Shown: positions 1 to 8,847, counted from the first letter of the stretch. The stretch is 64,000 nucleotides of DNA from Psychromonas aquimarina ATCC BAA-1526 (GCF_000428725.1 NZ_AUAM01000016.1:1-64000), one strand, 5' to 3'. A program made the numbers and translations. The notes: generated by a model not told the origin, from the sequence alone.

Positions 1-95
1 TTGCTTAGATCACCTCAGCAGCTCACCCGAGCTAGTCGATGAAATCTTACCGTGGAATTATAAAAAGCGTTCAGTGTAGTTTGCCGGACGCTTAC
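1..95 (+). mobile_element. right end of an IS66-family element (remnant entering from the left)
   Basis: The plus strand carries the last codons of a transposase (next entry). About 15 bases later comes a terminus that, read inward, begins GTAAGCGTCCGGC. IS66 elements characteristically start GTAAGCG, and their TnpC proteins tend to end in a leucine-proline-tryptophan motif close to the inverted repeat. Both features are present in the right order and spacing. The element boundary is placed at base 95. The rest of the element lies outside the window, so it cannot be said whether it is intact. Confidence 0.6.
2..79 (+). CDS. IS66-type transposase TnpC, C-terminal end only
   Basis: An open frame enters from the left edge and stops with TAG at 77-79. 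Its last 25 residues end in the motif EILPWNYKKRSV, which resembles the ILPW/LLPW tail of IS66 TnpC (DDE transposase). No start or catalytic residue is visible because the gene begins before the window. Confidence 0.5.
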   Translation, partial: CLDHLSSSPELVDEILPWNYKKRSV

Positions 96-300
96 GATGG
101 AAAGTGTTTTGGGGGCCTTATTTTTTCTTATTTTTTCCTATTTTTTCTGAAATGTCATATTTAGAAAGGTTTGCAGTACCTAAGGTAAAAGCGATTATGT
201 CAGAGCAGAGGAATACCATGGGGGTATTTGAAATGTCTGATGTAACTGATTTAATAACCTAGCTTAGTTATTTAATTAGACCAGAATATGTTAATTATTT

Positions 301-714
301 TTAGTGAGTTCGTACAATGTTGTATTTGTTCATAAATGCTTCAGAGCTAAAAGTACCAGCAAGAGCCCCAAAAGAAATTGTAAATACGATAATAAACGGA
401 ACCGGCCTTATATATTCATGCTCTAAATAATTCGAACCAAACCAATGCATCAATGCCGCGATTAAAAAAATAAAAAAAGATGTTTTATTTGCCGTGAAGA
501 ATAAAGGAATATCACACCAGTAAAGCTTCTTGCTGGCTTTAAAACGTTCTAATCCTAAATATATGTAAGACAGTAGAGAGAAGACTGCAATAAGAGTAAT
601 TAATGCTGCATCCGGAAGCAGGGGTAAACTCGTCAACAATGAATACCCCATTTTTAAAGAATAAATTCCCATCATCAGCCAAAAGATAATTAAAGGCCCT
701 AAAACAAGTCCCAC
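301..714 (-). CDS. small multi-pass membrane protein, unknown function
   Basis: This 137-residue protein has four hydrophobic stretches (about residues 1-25, 30-52, 76-92 and 105-125), so it is probably an inner-membrane protein. I recognise no family. It lies 14 bases after the CPBP protease gene on the same strand and is probably co-transcribed with it. The region is A+T-rich compared with the catabolic genes to the right, which fits accessory DNA next to an IS66 remnant. No function is offered. Confidence 0.6.
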   Translation of the reverse strand: MGLVLGPLIIFWLMMGIYSLKMGYSLLTSLPLLPDAALITLIAVFSLLSYIYLGLERFKASKKLYWCDIPLFFTANKTSFFIFLIAALMHWFGSNYLEHEYIRPVPFIIVFTISFGALAGTFSSEAFMNKYNIVRTH

Positions 715-728
715 GGTAACTCCATCGT

Positions 729-1517
729 TTAATCTAACTTACGAATATAAAGGTTTAATTTTATATTAAAAATTCGTGCAAGTAGTAAAATGCCGCATAG
801 AGATACAATAAACGTAATAATGTTTGTGATAAAGGAATTAAACTCGTTTGTATTGTTCATTGACAGCATATAAATACCACCATTGTATATGGCGTGTGCA
901 AATATTGAAGGCCAAAGAGAACGACTAAAATAATAGAGTCCCCCAAAAAAACACCCCAAAAAAAACGCTGCTGGTATTTGGTATAAATTTAAATGAAATA
1001 TTCCAAAAAGTAATGCAGATAAAATAATAGATTTCTTAGGAGAATAATGACTCAAAAAGCCTCTTAAAATAATACCTCTAAATAGCATTTCTTCTAATAA
1101 AGGTGCTATAACGCAAATTGCAATTATAGTTATAAAGCCACTACTCATCATTCGATTGAGCATATCTAAACTAGCTTTATCTTCCGGCATGAACAACGCG
1201 ATGAATGAAATAAAATCAACAAACCACCACATAGCCCCCAAAATAACAATAAAAATGGGAGGGAATAATACGGCTACTGTACTAGAAACAGAGTTTATTG
1301 AGGAGTGAAATAACGTTGGATAAGTGAGCCCTGTAAAATGCATTGAAGCTGTAATTATAATGCCTGTAGATAGCACAGAAATAACTGAAGATTGGGGATC
1401 TCCATATTTGAAAATAATACCAGCATCGTAAAAGCCTGCGCCTATTAAAATTTGTAGTGCAAATAAGGTAATTACAATGGCGAATGCAATTAATAAATTT
1501 GGTTGATTTTTATTCAT
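729..1517 (-). CDS. CPBP-family intramembrane glutamic endopeptidase
   Basis: This 262-residue multi-pass membrane protein has the three CPBP (Abi, Rce1-like) motifs in order. They are EEMLFR at residues 142-147, F171...H175 in FGIFH, and H208...N212 in FAHAIYN. In the family these Glu and His residues form the active site inside the membrane. Bacterial members act in prenylated-protein-like processing, bacteriocin self-immunity or unknown roles, and nothing here decides between them. Flanking genes are small membrane proteins with no peptide or lanthipeptide precursor visible. The start has an AAGG-like ribosome site (CAAGG) just upstream. Confidence 0.85.
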   Translation of the reverse strand: MNKNQPNLLIAFAIVITLFALQILIGAGFYDAGIIFKYGDPQSSVISVLSTGIIITASMHFTGLTYPTLFHSSINSVSSTVAVLFPPIFIVILGAMWWFVDFISFIALFMPEDKASLDMLNRMMSSGFITIIAICVIAPLLEEMLFRGIILRGFLSHYSPKKSIILSALLFGIFHLNLYQIPAAFFLGCFFGGLYYFSRSLWPSIFAHAIYNGGIYMLSMNNTNEFNSFITNIITFIVSLCGILLLARIFNIKLNLYIRKLD

Positions 1518-1562
1518 CCTTGAGCCTATTGTTCATTAGTGGTCTAACTCCTTTGTTAGATG

Positions 1563-1931
1563 CTATTGCTCCGACCTTCTTGCAAACTTTAGAAATGATA
1601 TTGCTCCGCTGACAAGTGCATGTAGCACTGAACCAAGAGCCACTAATGCGATAGAGGCAACAAAGTAGACGATCAGCAGCCTACTTGATGGATCCACATC
1701 TAGAACATCCCTTTTTTCTCTAATATCTGAAATAAATAGGGGAAACTGAGCTGACAAGAAATCCCCAATAATTTTTACAGCTGCGACAGATTCGGGCTGA
1801 TATAAAACCTGAAATATAGTGGTAAGCAGTAGAATTGTTACGACAAGAGCTGCAGTCATCATAATTAACCCTGTGAATTTGGCAAAGTTTTCCACCATGA
1901 TGCAAACATACTCCTTATACTTAGTAGGCAT
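1563..1931 (-). CDS. small two-helix membrane protein, unknown function
   Basis: This 122-residue protein has hydrophobic segments at about residues 18-40 and 86-112 and a charged middle (IREKRDVLDVDPSS). It is probably an inner-membrane protein with a loop of about 45 residues. I recognise no family. The gap to the next gene (1518-1562) holds a short imperfect palindrome, CTAAC-6-GTTAG, right after the stop. An inner ATG at codon 12 (MVENFAKF) is an alternative start. Confidence 0.5.
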   Translation of the reverse strand: MPTKYKEYVCIMVENFAKFTGLIMMTAALVVTILLLTTIFQVLYQPESVAAVKIIGDFLSAQFPLFISDIREKRDVLDVDPSSRLLIVYFVASIALVALGSVLHALVSGAISFLKFARRSEQ

Positions 1932-2173
1932 TTAACGTTTTAATAACTGACGAAAAATTGCGGGCTAAAATCGCGTAGTTATAACCCACTGTTTTAGCTT
2001 AGTTGATTAACTTCTTAGGTTGTAAAAATTTTCATAACCGACTGAACGAAAACTAGCACTGAATTTTTCATTTGAAAAATAGCTTTCACACAGATCATGG
2101 GATCGCGTCTTGCCTTTTGCTTTGAATGGCAAAACGTAATACCTGACCCTAATGGGTTATTTGTTATAGCAAA

Positions 2174-2692
2174 CTATTTCTGACAATTGCACTCTTTAGC
2201 AACGATTTTAAGTTCTGTAATATATTCTTGAGTGGCCTTTTGAAAAATAGGTTCACTTAGTTTTTGGAAGTGCATTGAGAATTCGGGTAATGCAGACTTG
2301 CTAGCCGCTACTTCTTTTTTACCAATTGGCGACGTATAAAACTCAATTAACTGATCTAATTCGTGGTCACTGAAATTTTTACCATAGTACAGTCCCCAAA
2401 CTTTAACTATTTCTTCTGCGCCCCAAGGTGCTTGCATCTTACCCATGAAGCTATTAAAAGCATTCTGAAAACGAGACTGGAATTCTTCATTTGGGTTAAT
2501 TTGAGATAACATTTGAGACATCATTTCTTGCCCCATCTTCTCTCCTTGAATTTTCCCCATTTCCAATTGACTATCAAACATTTCTAAAAGCCCTTGTGCT
2601 TCCATCAATGTTTTAATCTTTGCTTCTTTTTCACCCGCACTTACTCCAATAGCAACAAGCGAGAGTAAGACAATACAACACAATTTATTCAT
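2174..2692 (-). CDS. DUF2059 domain secreted protein
   Basis: This 172-residue protein has a cleavable Sec signal peptide (about residues 1-19, ending in VSAGE). A helical C-terminal half contains the DUF2059 signature around FSDHELDQLIEFYTSPIGKK. DUF2059 proteins are periplasmic or secreted and of unknown function. The ribosome site is weak (AGGAAAAATGTG before ATG). The gene sits alone, with about 240 bases of non-coding DNA downstream. Confidence 0.75.
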   Translation of the reverse strand: MNKLCCIVLLSLVAIGVSAGEKEAKIKTLMEAQGLLEMFDSQLEMGKIQGEKMGQEMMSQMLSQINPNEEFQSRFQNAFNSFMGKMQAPWGAEEIVKVWGLYYGKNFSDHELDQLIEFYTSPIGKKEVAASKSALPEFSMHFQKLSEPIFQKATQEYITELKIVAKECNCQK

Positions 2693-2814
2693 TCACATTT
2701 TTCCTGTTAATTTAAAACAAAACTATTTTAGGCAAACACTAAGCTGTAACGCCTAAATAAAAGCTAACTGTTTTATGTCTGTTTAAACGACTTATTAGCT
2801 GGCAATATCAGTAA

Positions 2815-3169
2815 TTAACGCAGTCGTTTCTTTTTCCGTTTTCTTCTTCGTAAACGTTTTACTTTCATAGCTGGGTTTACAACCCTTACATACTTCAATT
2901 GTTTTCGATGCCAGTAATACTCCATTGAAACTAAGCAAAGAAGAATTACGGGCAATGTATACACTTCAATAAAAAACCAAAAGAACCAAAATGGCTCTTC
3001 ATTAAAGTAAATAACTTCGCCTTCCCATGATATGTAGCCACTAAATATTGCTGTATAAATGTTCCAAATTAAATATAAACTTAGACCTTATTAAGTTGCG
3101 GAAATACTCTCTGAGCTTAATCAACATGAAACGAATAAGTCCTATGACAGCTAACAGCTTTACATACAT
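2815..3169 (-). pseudogene. small basic-tailed membrane protein broken by one frameshift
   Basis: Two overlapping minus-strand frames together make one plausible protein of about 118 residues. The first part starts at ATG 3169-3167 (MYVKLLAVIGLIRFML...) and runs to about 3090. The second part, from about 3087 to the stop at 2815, contains a strongly aromatic membrane segment (EEPFWFFWFFIEVYTLPVI) and an arginine/lysine-rich end (KVKRLRRRKRKKRLR). The second frame has no start codon of its own, and the first runs out of frame within 15 codons. A single-base indel near 3085-3095 would join them. It could be real decay or a sequencing error. I recognise no family. Confidence 0.4.
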
Positions 3170-3541
3170 CGCAGTGACGCAATTGTCTTGTTGTGTATGT
3201 TCTTTACTTAAAATGTCACAATAACCAAAAAATCAAATCAATTCAATAAATTGCCAATATATATGCTGAATCGTGATTCAACTAATGTGTTACTCGGAAG
3301 ATATACACATTTTTTAAACACATCTGAGCCTTTTTTTATATAAGGGAACTTGGAAATGCTCCTGATAACCTTTGCTGCAGTTACGGTTTATCCAAAACTG
3401 CAAATGTTGAAGAGTTTTACCTTTTCAGCTGTACTATTGAAAGCACTGCTAAATAAAAACGCTTCTCCTGTAGTTCATCCCCCAACCGCGATCAAAAGTT
3501 ACTTTTTTGAATATTACAGGCATAATGACTGCTTTCTATAA
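3170..3541. other. non-coding gap before gph
   Basis: This A+T-rich stretch has no convincing gene. A 63-codon plus-strand frame at 3350-3541 has no recognisable content and only a weak ribosome site. Apart from the FNR-type box at its right edge I see no structured element. Confidence 0.4.
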
Positions 3542-3555
3542 TTGATTTATATCAA
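3542..3555. promoter_or_regulatory. FNR-type box in front of gph
   Basis: The sequence TTGAT-TTAT-ATCAA matches the FNR/CRP-family half-sites of the FNR consensus exactly. It ends 11 bases before the gph start codon, so it overlaps the ribosome-binding region. If used by FNR it would repress. The match is seen; binding is inferred. Confidence 0.4.
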
Positions 3556-3566
3556 GGTCAAAAAAA

Positions 3567-4271
3567 TTGAAATTTACCAATAAACAAGTCATTTTGTTCG
3601 ATTTAGACGGCACGCTGATCGACAGTGCGCCGGATTTAGCATTAGCCGTAAACCATATGTTAACCACGCTGGAGCGTCCGACATTCAGTGAAGATATTAT
3701 CCGTTCCTGGGTAGGTAATGGTGCGCGTACTTTAGTGCAGCGCGGTTTATCTGGTCAGTCAGAAGTTGCTGAAGATCTTGATCCTGCTTTACTTGAAAAA
3801 TCCCTGCAGACTTTTTTAGATTTCTACAAAAACAATTTATGCATTAAAACGGCCACTTATCCGCAGGTACGTTCAACCTTAAAAATCTTAAAAGCCCACG
3901 GTTACCGTTTAGTGATTGTGACCAATAAACCTTTTGATTTTATTGAACCGATTCTTGAAGGGCTGCAGTTAACCGGATTATTTGAAATATTATTAGGCGG
4001 TGACTGTTTAGAAAAACGTAAACCGGATCCGCTGCCGTTACTGCATATCTGTGAAAAACTCAATGTGACCCCGGAGCAGTGTGTGATGGTCGGGGATTCA
4101 AAGAATGATATCCTGGCGGCGAATGCTGCTTCTATGCAGAGTGTCGGTTTAACTTACGGGTATAATTACGGCGAAGATATCGGCCTGCATAATCCTGACC
4201 TTGTTTTTGACGACTTTGCGGATCTGATTGCTGTATTAGGCAATACTAATGAATATGCGCTGGCAGACTAA
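3567..4271 (+). CDS. gph: phosphoglycolate phosphatase (HAD family)
   Basis: This 234-residue HAD hydrolase has the nucleophile motif FDLDGTLID (D12, D14), motif II VTN at about residue 117, the lysine of EKRKPDPLP and the acidic motif MVGDSKNDI. The helical cap after motif I (DSAPDLALAVNHML) is typical of Gph, which removes 2-phosphoglycolate formed by oxidative DNA damage. The start is TTG, with CAAGG 10 bases upstream; there is no in-frame ATG nearby that would keep motif I. Gph usually sits beside rpe, dam or trpS, but here it is followed after 42 bases by an FAD oxidoreductase. Confidence 0.85.
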   Translation: MKFTNKQVILFDLDGTLIDSAPDLALAVNHMLTTLERPTFSEDIIRSWVGNGARTLVQRGLSGQSEVAEDLDPALLEKSLQTFLDFYKNNLCIKTATYPQVRSTLKILKAHGYRLVIVTNKPFDFIEPILEGLQLTGLFEILLGGDCLEKRKPDPLPLLHICEKLNVTPEQCVMVGDSKNDILAANAASMQSVGLTYGYNYGEDIGLHNPDLVFDDFADLIAVLGNTNEYALAD

Positions 4272-4313
4272 CTGCCGCGTTTACCTTCTGTCGATTATTA
4301 CTTTAAGGTCAGC

Positions 4314-5771
4314 ATGTTAGACGTTACACAAGCTAAATTAAAACCTGCAAAAATAGCCATTGTCGGCGGCGGTATTGCCGGCGCTTCCGTAGCGTTATAT
4401 CTAAGTGAATTAGGCCTGGATATTACCCTTCTTGAAAAAGGGCCGAGTTTAGTTAACGGTCCGCCTATCTGTCATCTGCATGCCGGCGGCAACTTATACC
4501 GGGAAATTTCCGAACAGCAGTGTTTAACCCTGCTGGCACAGTCTATTGATCTGCTGCGTTTATATCCCTATGCTGCTGACTATCGACCCACTGTAGTAGC
4601 TGTGCCTAAACATGATAAAGGTACGCCGGAGCAGCTGCTGCCGCGTCTTAAGACGTTACAAACTGAATATGAACGTCTGATTAATCTTGATCCTTTAAAC
4701 AAAGTGCTTGGTGAAAGTCAGGATTATTTTCAGCTGTTTGACCGCACAGAGCTTGAATGTTTAGCCTTGCAGGAGCCGCTTGATAAACCGCAGACTTTAG
4801 CGCAGTGGATGATTCCTGTGGCTAAAAATGCGGATCTGGACAAGCTGCAGTTTCCATTGATTATGGTGCATGAATTTGGTTTAAATATGTTTCGTTTAGG
4901 GGCTTCGGCTGCACTTTCCCTCGAAGCTAATACCTGCTGTCAGGTGTTGACTAACAGCACGGTGACGAGAATAAGCCCGGCTTTACCCGGCAGTGGCTGG
5001 CTGGTTGATTATCAGCAGGCTGGTTTAAACAAGCAGGGGGAATTTGATTATTTAATTAATGCGGCTGGTTTTAGGAGCGGTCTGATTGATGATCTGTTAG
5101 GTTTTAAACGGCCGCGTCTGGTTGAGTTTAAGGCCGCCTATGTCAGCAGGTGGACTGAGTGTGACTGTATCTGGCCGGAAGTAGTTTTTCATGGAGAGCG
5201 GGGCACGCCGCAGGGCATGGCGCAGTTTACTCCGTATCCGGGCGGTTACTTTCAGCTGCACGGCATGACCGAAGATATTACTCTGTTTAAACAGGGCTTA
5301 GCGGCCAGTACAGAGCAGAGTGCGCAGCCTAAACTGGCGGAAGTCTTTTTAAATAAAATAGATCAGAGCTGGACTGAGCCGGAAATCATAAAGCGTACTA
5401 ATCGTGCCATTGCCCATCTTAGTGCTTATATTCCCAGTTTCAGCAGCGCGCAGATCGGTGCTAAACCGTTATTTGGTGCACAGCAGATACCCGGCGGTGA
5501 TCCGACACTGCGGGCTGCTGATGTTTCCTTTGTAGGAGATAACTATGCGCGCTGTGAAACGGTTAAAGCATCCTCGGTGTTAACCGCTGCCGATGTTATT
5601 CTGCAGAAGCTTATTAGTACCGGGCTGGTGGATAAAAAAACCAAAGCATTACGTTCTTTTCCAGTCAGCGAACGGGTGAGTGAGCAGGTCATAACATTAC
5701 GCGCCGAAGCTTTAACTAAAGAGCGTGAGTTTCCGCTGTCTTTTGCCCATATCAACAGTACAAAACCTTAA
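4314..5771 (+). CDS. FAD-dependent oxidoreductase, DAO family
   Basis: This 485-residue protein has an N-terminal dinucleotide-binding motif GGGIAGAS (residues 18-25) followed by the acidic end of strand 2 (LLEK), as in D-amino-acid-oxidase type flavoproteins. A second FAD contact is suggested by the C-terminal SFVGDNYARCETVKASS segment. There is no signal peptide, so it is cytoplasmic. The substrate cannot be told from sequence. A distant likeness to the MnmC C-terminal domain is possible but the methyltransferase half is absent. It follows gph by 42 bases and ends at a strong terminator. Confidence 0.7.
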   Translation: MLDVTQAKLKPAKIAIVGGGIAGASVALYLSELGLDITLLEKGPSLVNGPPICHLHAGGNLYREISEQQCLTLLAQSIDLLRLYPYAADYRPTVVAVPKHDKGTPEQLLPRLKTLQTEYERLINLDPLNKVLGESQDYFQLFDRTELECLALQEPLDKPQTLAQWMIPVAKNADLDKLQFPLIMVHEFGLNMFRLGASAALSLEANTCCQVLTNSTVTRISPALPGSGWLVDYQQAGLNKQGEFDYLINAAGFRSGLIDDLLGFKRPRLVEFKAAYVSRWTECDCIWPEVVFHGERGTPQGMAQFTPYPGGYFQLHGMTEDITLFKQGLAASTEQSAQPKLAEVFLNKIDQSWTEPEIIKRTNRAIAHLSAYIPSFSSAQIGAKPLFGAQQIPGGDPTLRAADVSFVGDNYARCETVKASSVLTAADVILQKLISTGLVDKKTKALRSFPVSERVSEQVITLRAEALTKEREFPLSFAHINSTKP

Positions 5772-5790
5772 GTTTTTGTACATAAATAAA

Positions 5791-5822
5791 AAAGCCGCCT
5801 GTTTTTAATTCGGCGGCTTTTT
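5791..5822 (+). terminator. bidirectional intrinsic terminator
   Basis: A perfect 9-bp stem (AAAGCCGCC with GGCGGCTTT) around a 12-base loop is flanked by A-runs and T-runs on both sides. It lies between the convergent FAD oxidoreductase and PTS genes and can serve both. Confidence 0.9.
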
Positions 5823-5842
5823 AATACCTTCTGATTTAGCGA

Positions 5843-8332
5843 TTAAATTGCCAGCTCTTTTTCCAGCATGCTGATAATGCCTGCTTCATCTTTACTGTCG
5901 CGCAGCTGATCGCGGAAACTCTCATGAATCAGTTTACGTGCCAGGCTGGAGAAGATACGCATATGCTGATCGCCTTGTTCTTTATTTAAGGTCAGCATAA
6001 TAACCACATCCACATCACCGGAATCAGACTGCCAGTCAATGGGTTTATTAAGGTGGGCAATACTGATACTCGAGTCGCGGATATGCTCAGATTTAGTATG
6101 CGGAATCGCAAAACCGTGTCCCAGCGCGGTAGAGAATACAGCTTCTCTTGCCCAGATATCTTCCTCCAGTTTATAGGTATTCTCGGTGCGTCCGTGCAGG
6201 CCTAAATTACCAACCATTGACTGAATCACTTCCTCTTTACAGGAAAAATCGGCATTCTTTAAGACACACTCTGTAGATAACAGCGGTTTACTTTCCTGAG
6301 TGGCAGAAGCCTTATCCAGCAGTGCCTGTACATCGGTTATGGTCGGACACAAGCAGGCTTGTTCAAAAAGCTCTTGGCAGTCGCTGCTGTTAAGTTTGCT
6401 GAGGGCTGCTTTAGCCGGGGCTATTTTAGGCGCGCTCATGCTGATTTCATCTAAACCGGCACCGATCAGCAGCGGCAGTACTTTGGCATCTGCGCCGAGC
6501 TCGCCGCATAAACCGACCCAGTGGCCGTACTGGTGTGCGGTACTGACTACCTGATCCAGCATACGCAGGAAGGAGGGCGCCAGACTGTTATACAGGTGCG
6601 CTACGCTGTCATTATCGCGGTCCACGGCGAGCAGGTACTGGGTCATATCATTTGAGCCGATACTGAAAAACTCAACTTCCTGACAGAACTGATCAATAAT
6701 AAATGCAACGGCTGGAATCTCTACCATAATGCCCAGCGGCACATCGTTGTCAAATTCCAGCTCCTGTGCTGTCAGTCTGTTTTTTACTATTTCTATCTGC
6801 TCTTTAACCCAGCGGATCTCTTCAATGCTCTGGATCATCGGGATCATGATTTTCGCATTACCATGTAAAGAAGCCCGAAGAATGGCACTAAGCTGGTTAT
6901 GGAAAAGGTCGATAAAGGCCGGATAAATACGCACGGCACGGTAACCTAAGAAGGGGTTAGCTTCCTGCGGCAGATTCAGATAATCAATGGGTTTATCACC
7001 GCCGATATCCATGGTGCGGATGATCACCGGTTTATCACCGGCCGCCTGTAAAACCTGACGGTACTGCTGGTACTGCTCCTCTTCCTTAGGCGCTTCACTG
7101 CGGTCCATAAACAGCATTTCCGTGCGGAATAAACCAATGCCCTGTGCTCCTTTTTCAAATGCCGGCTGCGCTTCAACGGAGCAGGCAATATTAGCTGCAA
7201 TTTCAATACCTTTACCGTCACTGGTTTGTGCGGAAAGGGCAGCATAAGCACCTTGTTTGTCGCTTAGCTGCTGGTTCAAAGTGATAGCGCGGTCAAAGTA
7301 GCAGCGTACTCCTTCATTGGCCTGCACCGCCAGTACACCGAGGCTGGCATCCAGATACACTTCACTGTTTAGAGCATCTGTACACTGGGCGGCTTCAATG
7401 CCCGATAATGTCGGGATATTAAAGGCACGTGCCAGAATAACCGTATGTGAAGTACTGCCTGCATGGGTAAGTATTAACCCCTGCAGCAGCTCTTTATCCA
7501 GACCAAGAAACTGGCTTGGCGTCAGGTCATTAGCGATAACAATCGACGGCTCAGTTAAGGTTAGCTTAGCCGTGATTTTAATGTCCGGGTAAGCTGCACA
7601 GAGAAGCTGCGTGGCAACATCGCGTATATCCACAACACGCTCACGCAGATAAGCACTGGATGACTGTTCCAGCTGCTGACTGACGGTTTCAAGACTGGCT
7701 AATACTGCATTGGCTGTTGACTGGCCGGCCAGATGTTTCTTGATATCATCAACAAAAGTGATGTCGTTAAGAATAGACAGGTGTGCGCTGATAATCTCTT
7801 TTTCAGCACCGTCGGCACCTTGTACTGCCAGCTCGAGGTTATTAGTGACCTGCTGGCGGGCATTATCAAAACGGGCGGTTTCATCATACTGGATTTCTGT
7901 GCGGAACAGGTTGAGATTGATATCTTCATTGCCGATTAAAAGGCCTTTGCCTATGCCTAATGCCAGGCATTTGCCCTGCAGCAGAGTCGGCTGGTGGCGC
8001 AGCAGCGACTGCGGCAGTACGATAGCTTCACTGGCACCGGGTTTATCTAAAGCCTGATCGCAGTGAGCAAATTCATTATTAATATATTGGGTCAGTTTGT
8101 GCAGCGCCTGCCGGCTGTCTTGACCGTCAAAAGTAAGAATACAAGCGTCATTAAGCAGGGTGTCGGTGCCGACTAAAGATAATACACTTTTAGCATTACC
8201 CGTATTGCCGCTGCGCAGGTTGGTCAATGTGATCTCACAATCAAACTGTTTACACACTTTTTCCAGGTGGCTGGCCGGACGTGCGTGAATACCGTTTACA
8301 AGACTACAGTTAAATTTTAATTCATTTTTCAT
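5843..8332 (-). CDS. multiphosphoryl transfer protein: HPr - Enzyme I - fructose-type IIA
   Basis: This 829-residue PTS protein has three phosphoryl-transfer domains. They are HPr (GIHARPAS, H16), Enzyme I (STSHTVILAR, H296, followed by the PEP-binding barrel with GIGLFRTE and the C-terminal SIGSNDMTQY signature) and fructose-type IIA (FAIPHTKSEH, H745). The order matches E. coli FryA/FrwA rather than FruB. It can take phosphate from PEP and pass it to a IIB without the general EI and HPr. The ATG at 8332 is preferred over an ATG 36 bases upstream: it has AAGG in front, does not overlap the IIB gene, and gives the family's usual N-terminus. No IIC gene is attached, so the permease partner must be elsewhere (41386-42441 is a candidate). 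Confidence 0.93.
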   Translation of the reverse strand: MKNELKFNCSLVNGIHARPASHLEKVCKQFDCEITLTNLRSGNTGNAKSVLSLVGTDTLLNDACILTFDGQDSRQALHKLTQYINNEFAHCDQALDKPGASEAIVLPQSLLRHQPTLLQGKCLALGIGKGLLIGNEDINLNLFRTEIQYDETARFDNARQQVTNNLELAVQGADGAEKEIISAHLSILNDITFVDDIKKHLAGQSTANAVLASLETVSQQLEQSSSAYLRERVVDIRDVATQLLCAAYPDIKITAKLTLTEPSIVIANDLTPSQFLGLDKELLQGLILTHAGSTSHTVILARAFNIPTLSGIEAAQCTDALNSEVYLDASLGVLAVQANEGVRCYFDRAITLNQQLSDKQGAYAALSAQTSDGKGIEIAANIACSVEAQPAFEKGAQGIGLFRTEMLFMDRSEAPKEEEQYQQYRQVLQAAGDKPVIIRTMDIGGDKPIDYLNLPQEANPFLGYRAVRIYPAFIDLFHNQLSAILRASLHGNAKIMIPMIQSIEEIRWVKEQIEIVKNRLTAQELEFDNDVPLGIMVEIPAVAFIIDQFCQEVEFFSIGSNDMTQYLLAVDRDNDSVAHLYNSLAPSFLRMLDQVVSTAHQYGHWVGLCGELGADAKVLPLLIGAGLDEISMSAPKIAPAKAALSKLNSSDCQELFEQACLCPTITDVQALLDKASATQESKPLLSTECVLKNADFSCKEEVIQSMVGNLGLHGRTENTYKLEEDIWAREAVFSTALGHGFAIPHTKSEHIRDSSISIAHLNKPIDWQSDSGDVDVVIMLTLNKEQGDQHMRIFSSLARKLIHESFRDQLRDSKDEAGIISMLEKELAI

Positions 8333-8346
8333 GGAGTTGGCCTTAT

Positions 8347-8658
8347 TCATTTCATCAATTTCTGACACTGGGAAAAAATATTCTGGGGTTTCTTAAGTGC
8401 ATCCTGAATACTGACGTTGATGCATAACTTGCTTTCAAAGCGTTCGCCGTATTCGACTCTGATATCGGCCGCCATTACCACAATATCTGCCCTGTGAATG
8501 TCCTGCTCGGTGAGACGGTTTTCGATACCCATTGCTCCCTGAGTCTCAACCTTAATGGGAATACCGAGTTTTTTAGCGGTATCACTGAGTTTATCAGCGG
8601 CCATATAGGTATGTGCGATACCTGTAGGACAGGCGGTAACTGCGACAACTTTCATCAT
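8347..8658 (-). CDS. fructose-type PTS IIB component
   Basis: This 103-residue stand-alone IIB has the phosphocysteine loop ACPTGIAHTYMAA (C10 if the first of two Met codons is used), the signature of the fructose/mannitol IIB family. The start follows AAGGAG at good spacing. The stop lies 14 bases before the HPr-EI-IIA gene, so the two form an operon. The closest paralogue in the window is the IIB at 53006, which shares the VAVTACPTGIAHTYMAAD core. Promoter-proximal operator sequence is at 8704-8760. Confidence 0.92.
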   Translation of the reverse strand: MMKVVAVTACPTGIAHTYMAADKLSDTAKKLGIPIKVETQGAMGIENRLTEQDIHRADIVVMAADIRVEYGERFESKLCINVSIQDALKKPQNIFSQCQKLMK

Positions 8659-8703
8659 TATCTCCTTAAGAGAGGATTATTTTTGATGATGCTAATATAG
8701 AAG

Positions 8704-8760
8704 TTTGCTGAAATGTTTAGTAGAAGAGAAAGCAACCCTTTGCTGGACATTTGTAACACC
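8704..8760. promoter_or_regulatory. candidate operator of the IIB/HPr-EI-IIA operon
   Basis: Two blocks, TTTAGTAG at 8716 and CTGGACATTTGTAACACC at 8743, recur with the same 35-base spacing between TTTAGTAG and TTGTAAC upstream of the IIABC gene (51766 and 51793). The second block also resembles a site upstream of the IIC gene (42544). All are about 85-120 bases before their start codons. An AraC-type regulator is the likely binder. Confidence 0.5.
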
Positions 8761-8804
8761 TGAAAATAAGCGTGATCGAGGTCTCGTTTACAAGGGCAGG
8801 TAAG

Positions 8805-8823
8805 CGGACAGTTAAACTGTCCG
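8805..8823 (-). terminator. hairpin after the GH18 gene
   Basis: Nine-base arms CGGACAGTT and AACTGTCCG flank a single base. There is no T-run after it on the minus strand, so it may stabilise or weakly terminate the GH18 transcript instead of being a strong terminator. Confidence 0.45.
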
Positions 8824-8847
8824 GTGCATGATTTAGTAAGAGCAGGG

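Noticed and set aside
3350-3541. 63-codon plus-strand open frame before gph
   Set aside because: No recognisable protein features, A+T-rich chance frame, and only a weak ribosome site; it ends just where an FNR-type box begins.
6300-8057. several plus-strand open frames inside the HPr-EI-IIA gene
   Set aside because: They are antisense shadows of a protein with clear conserved motifs in the other frame.
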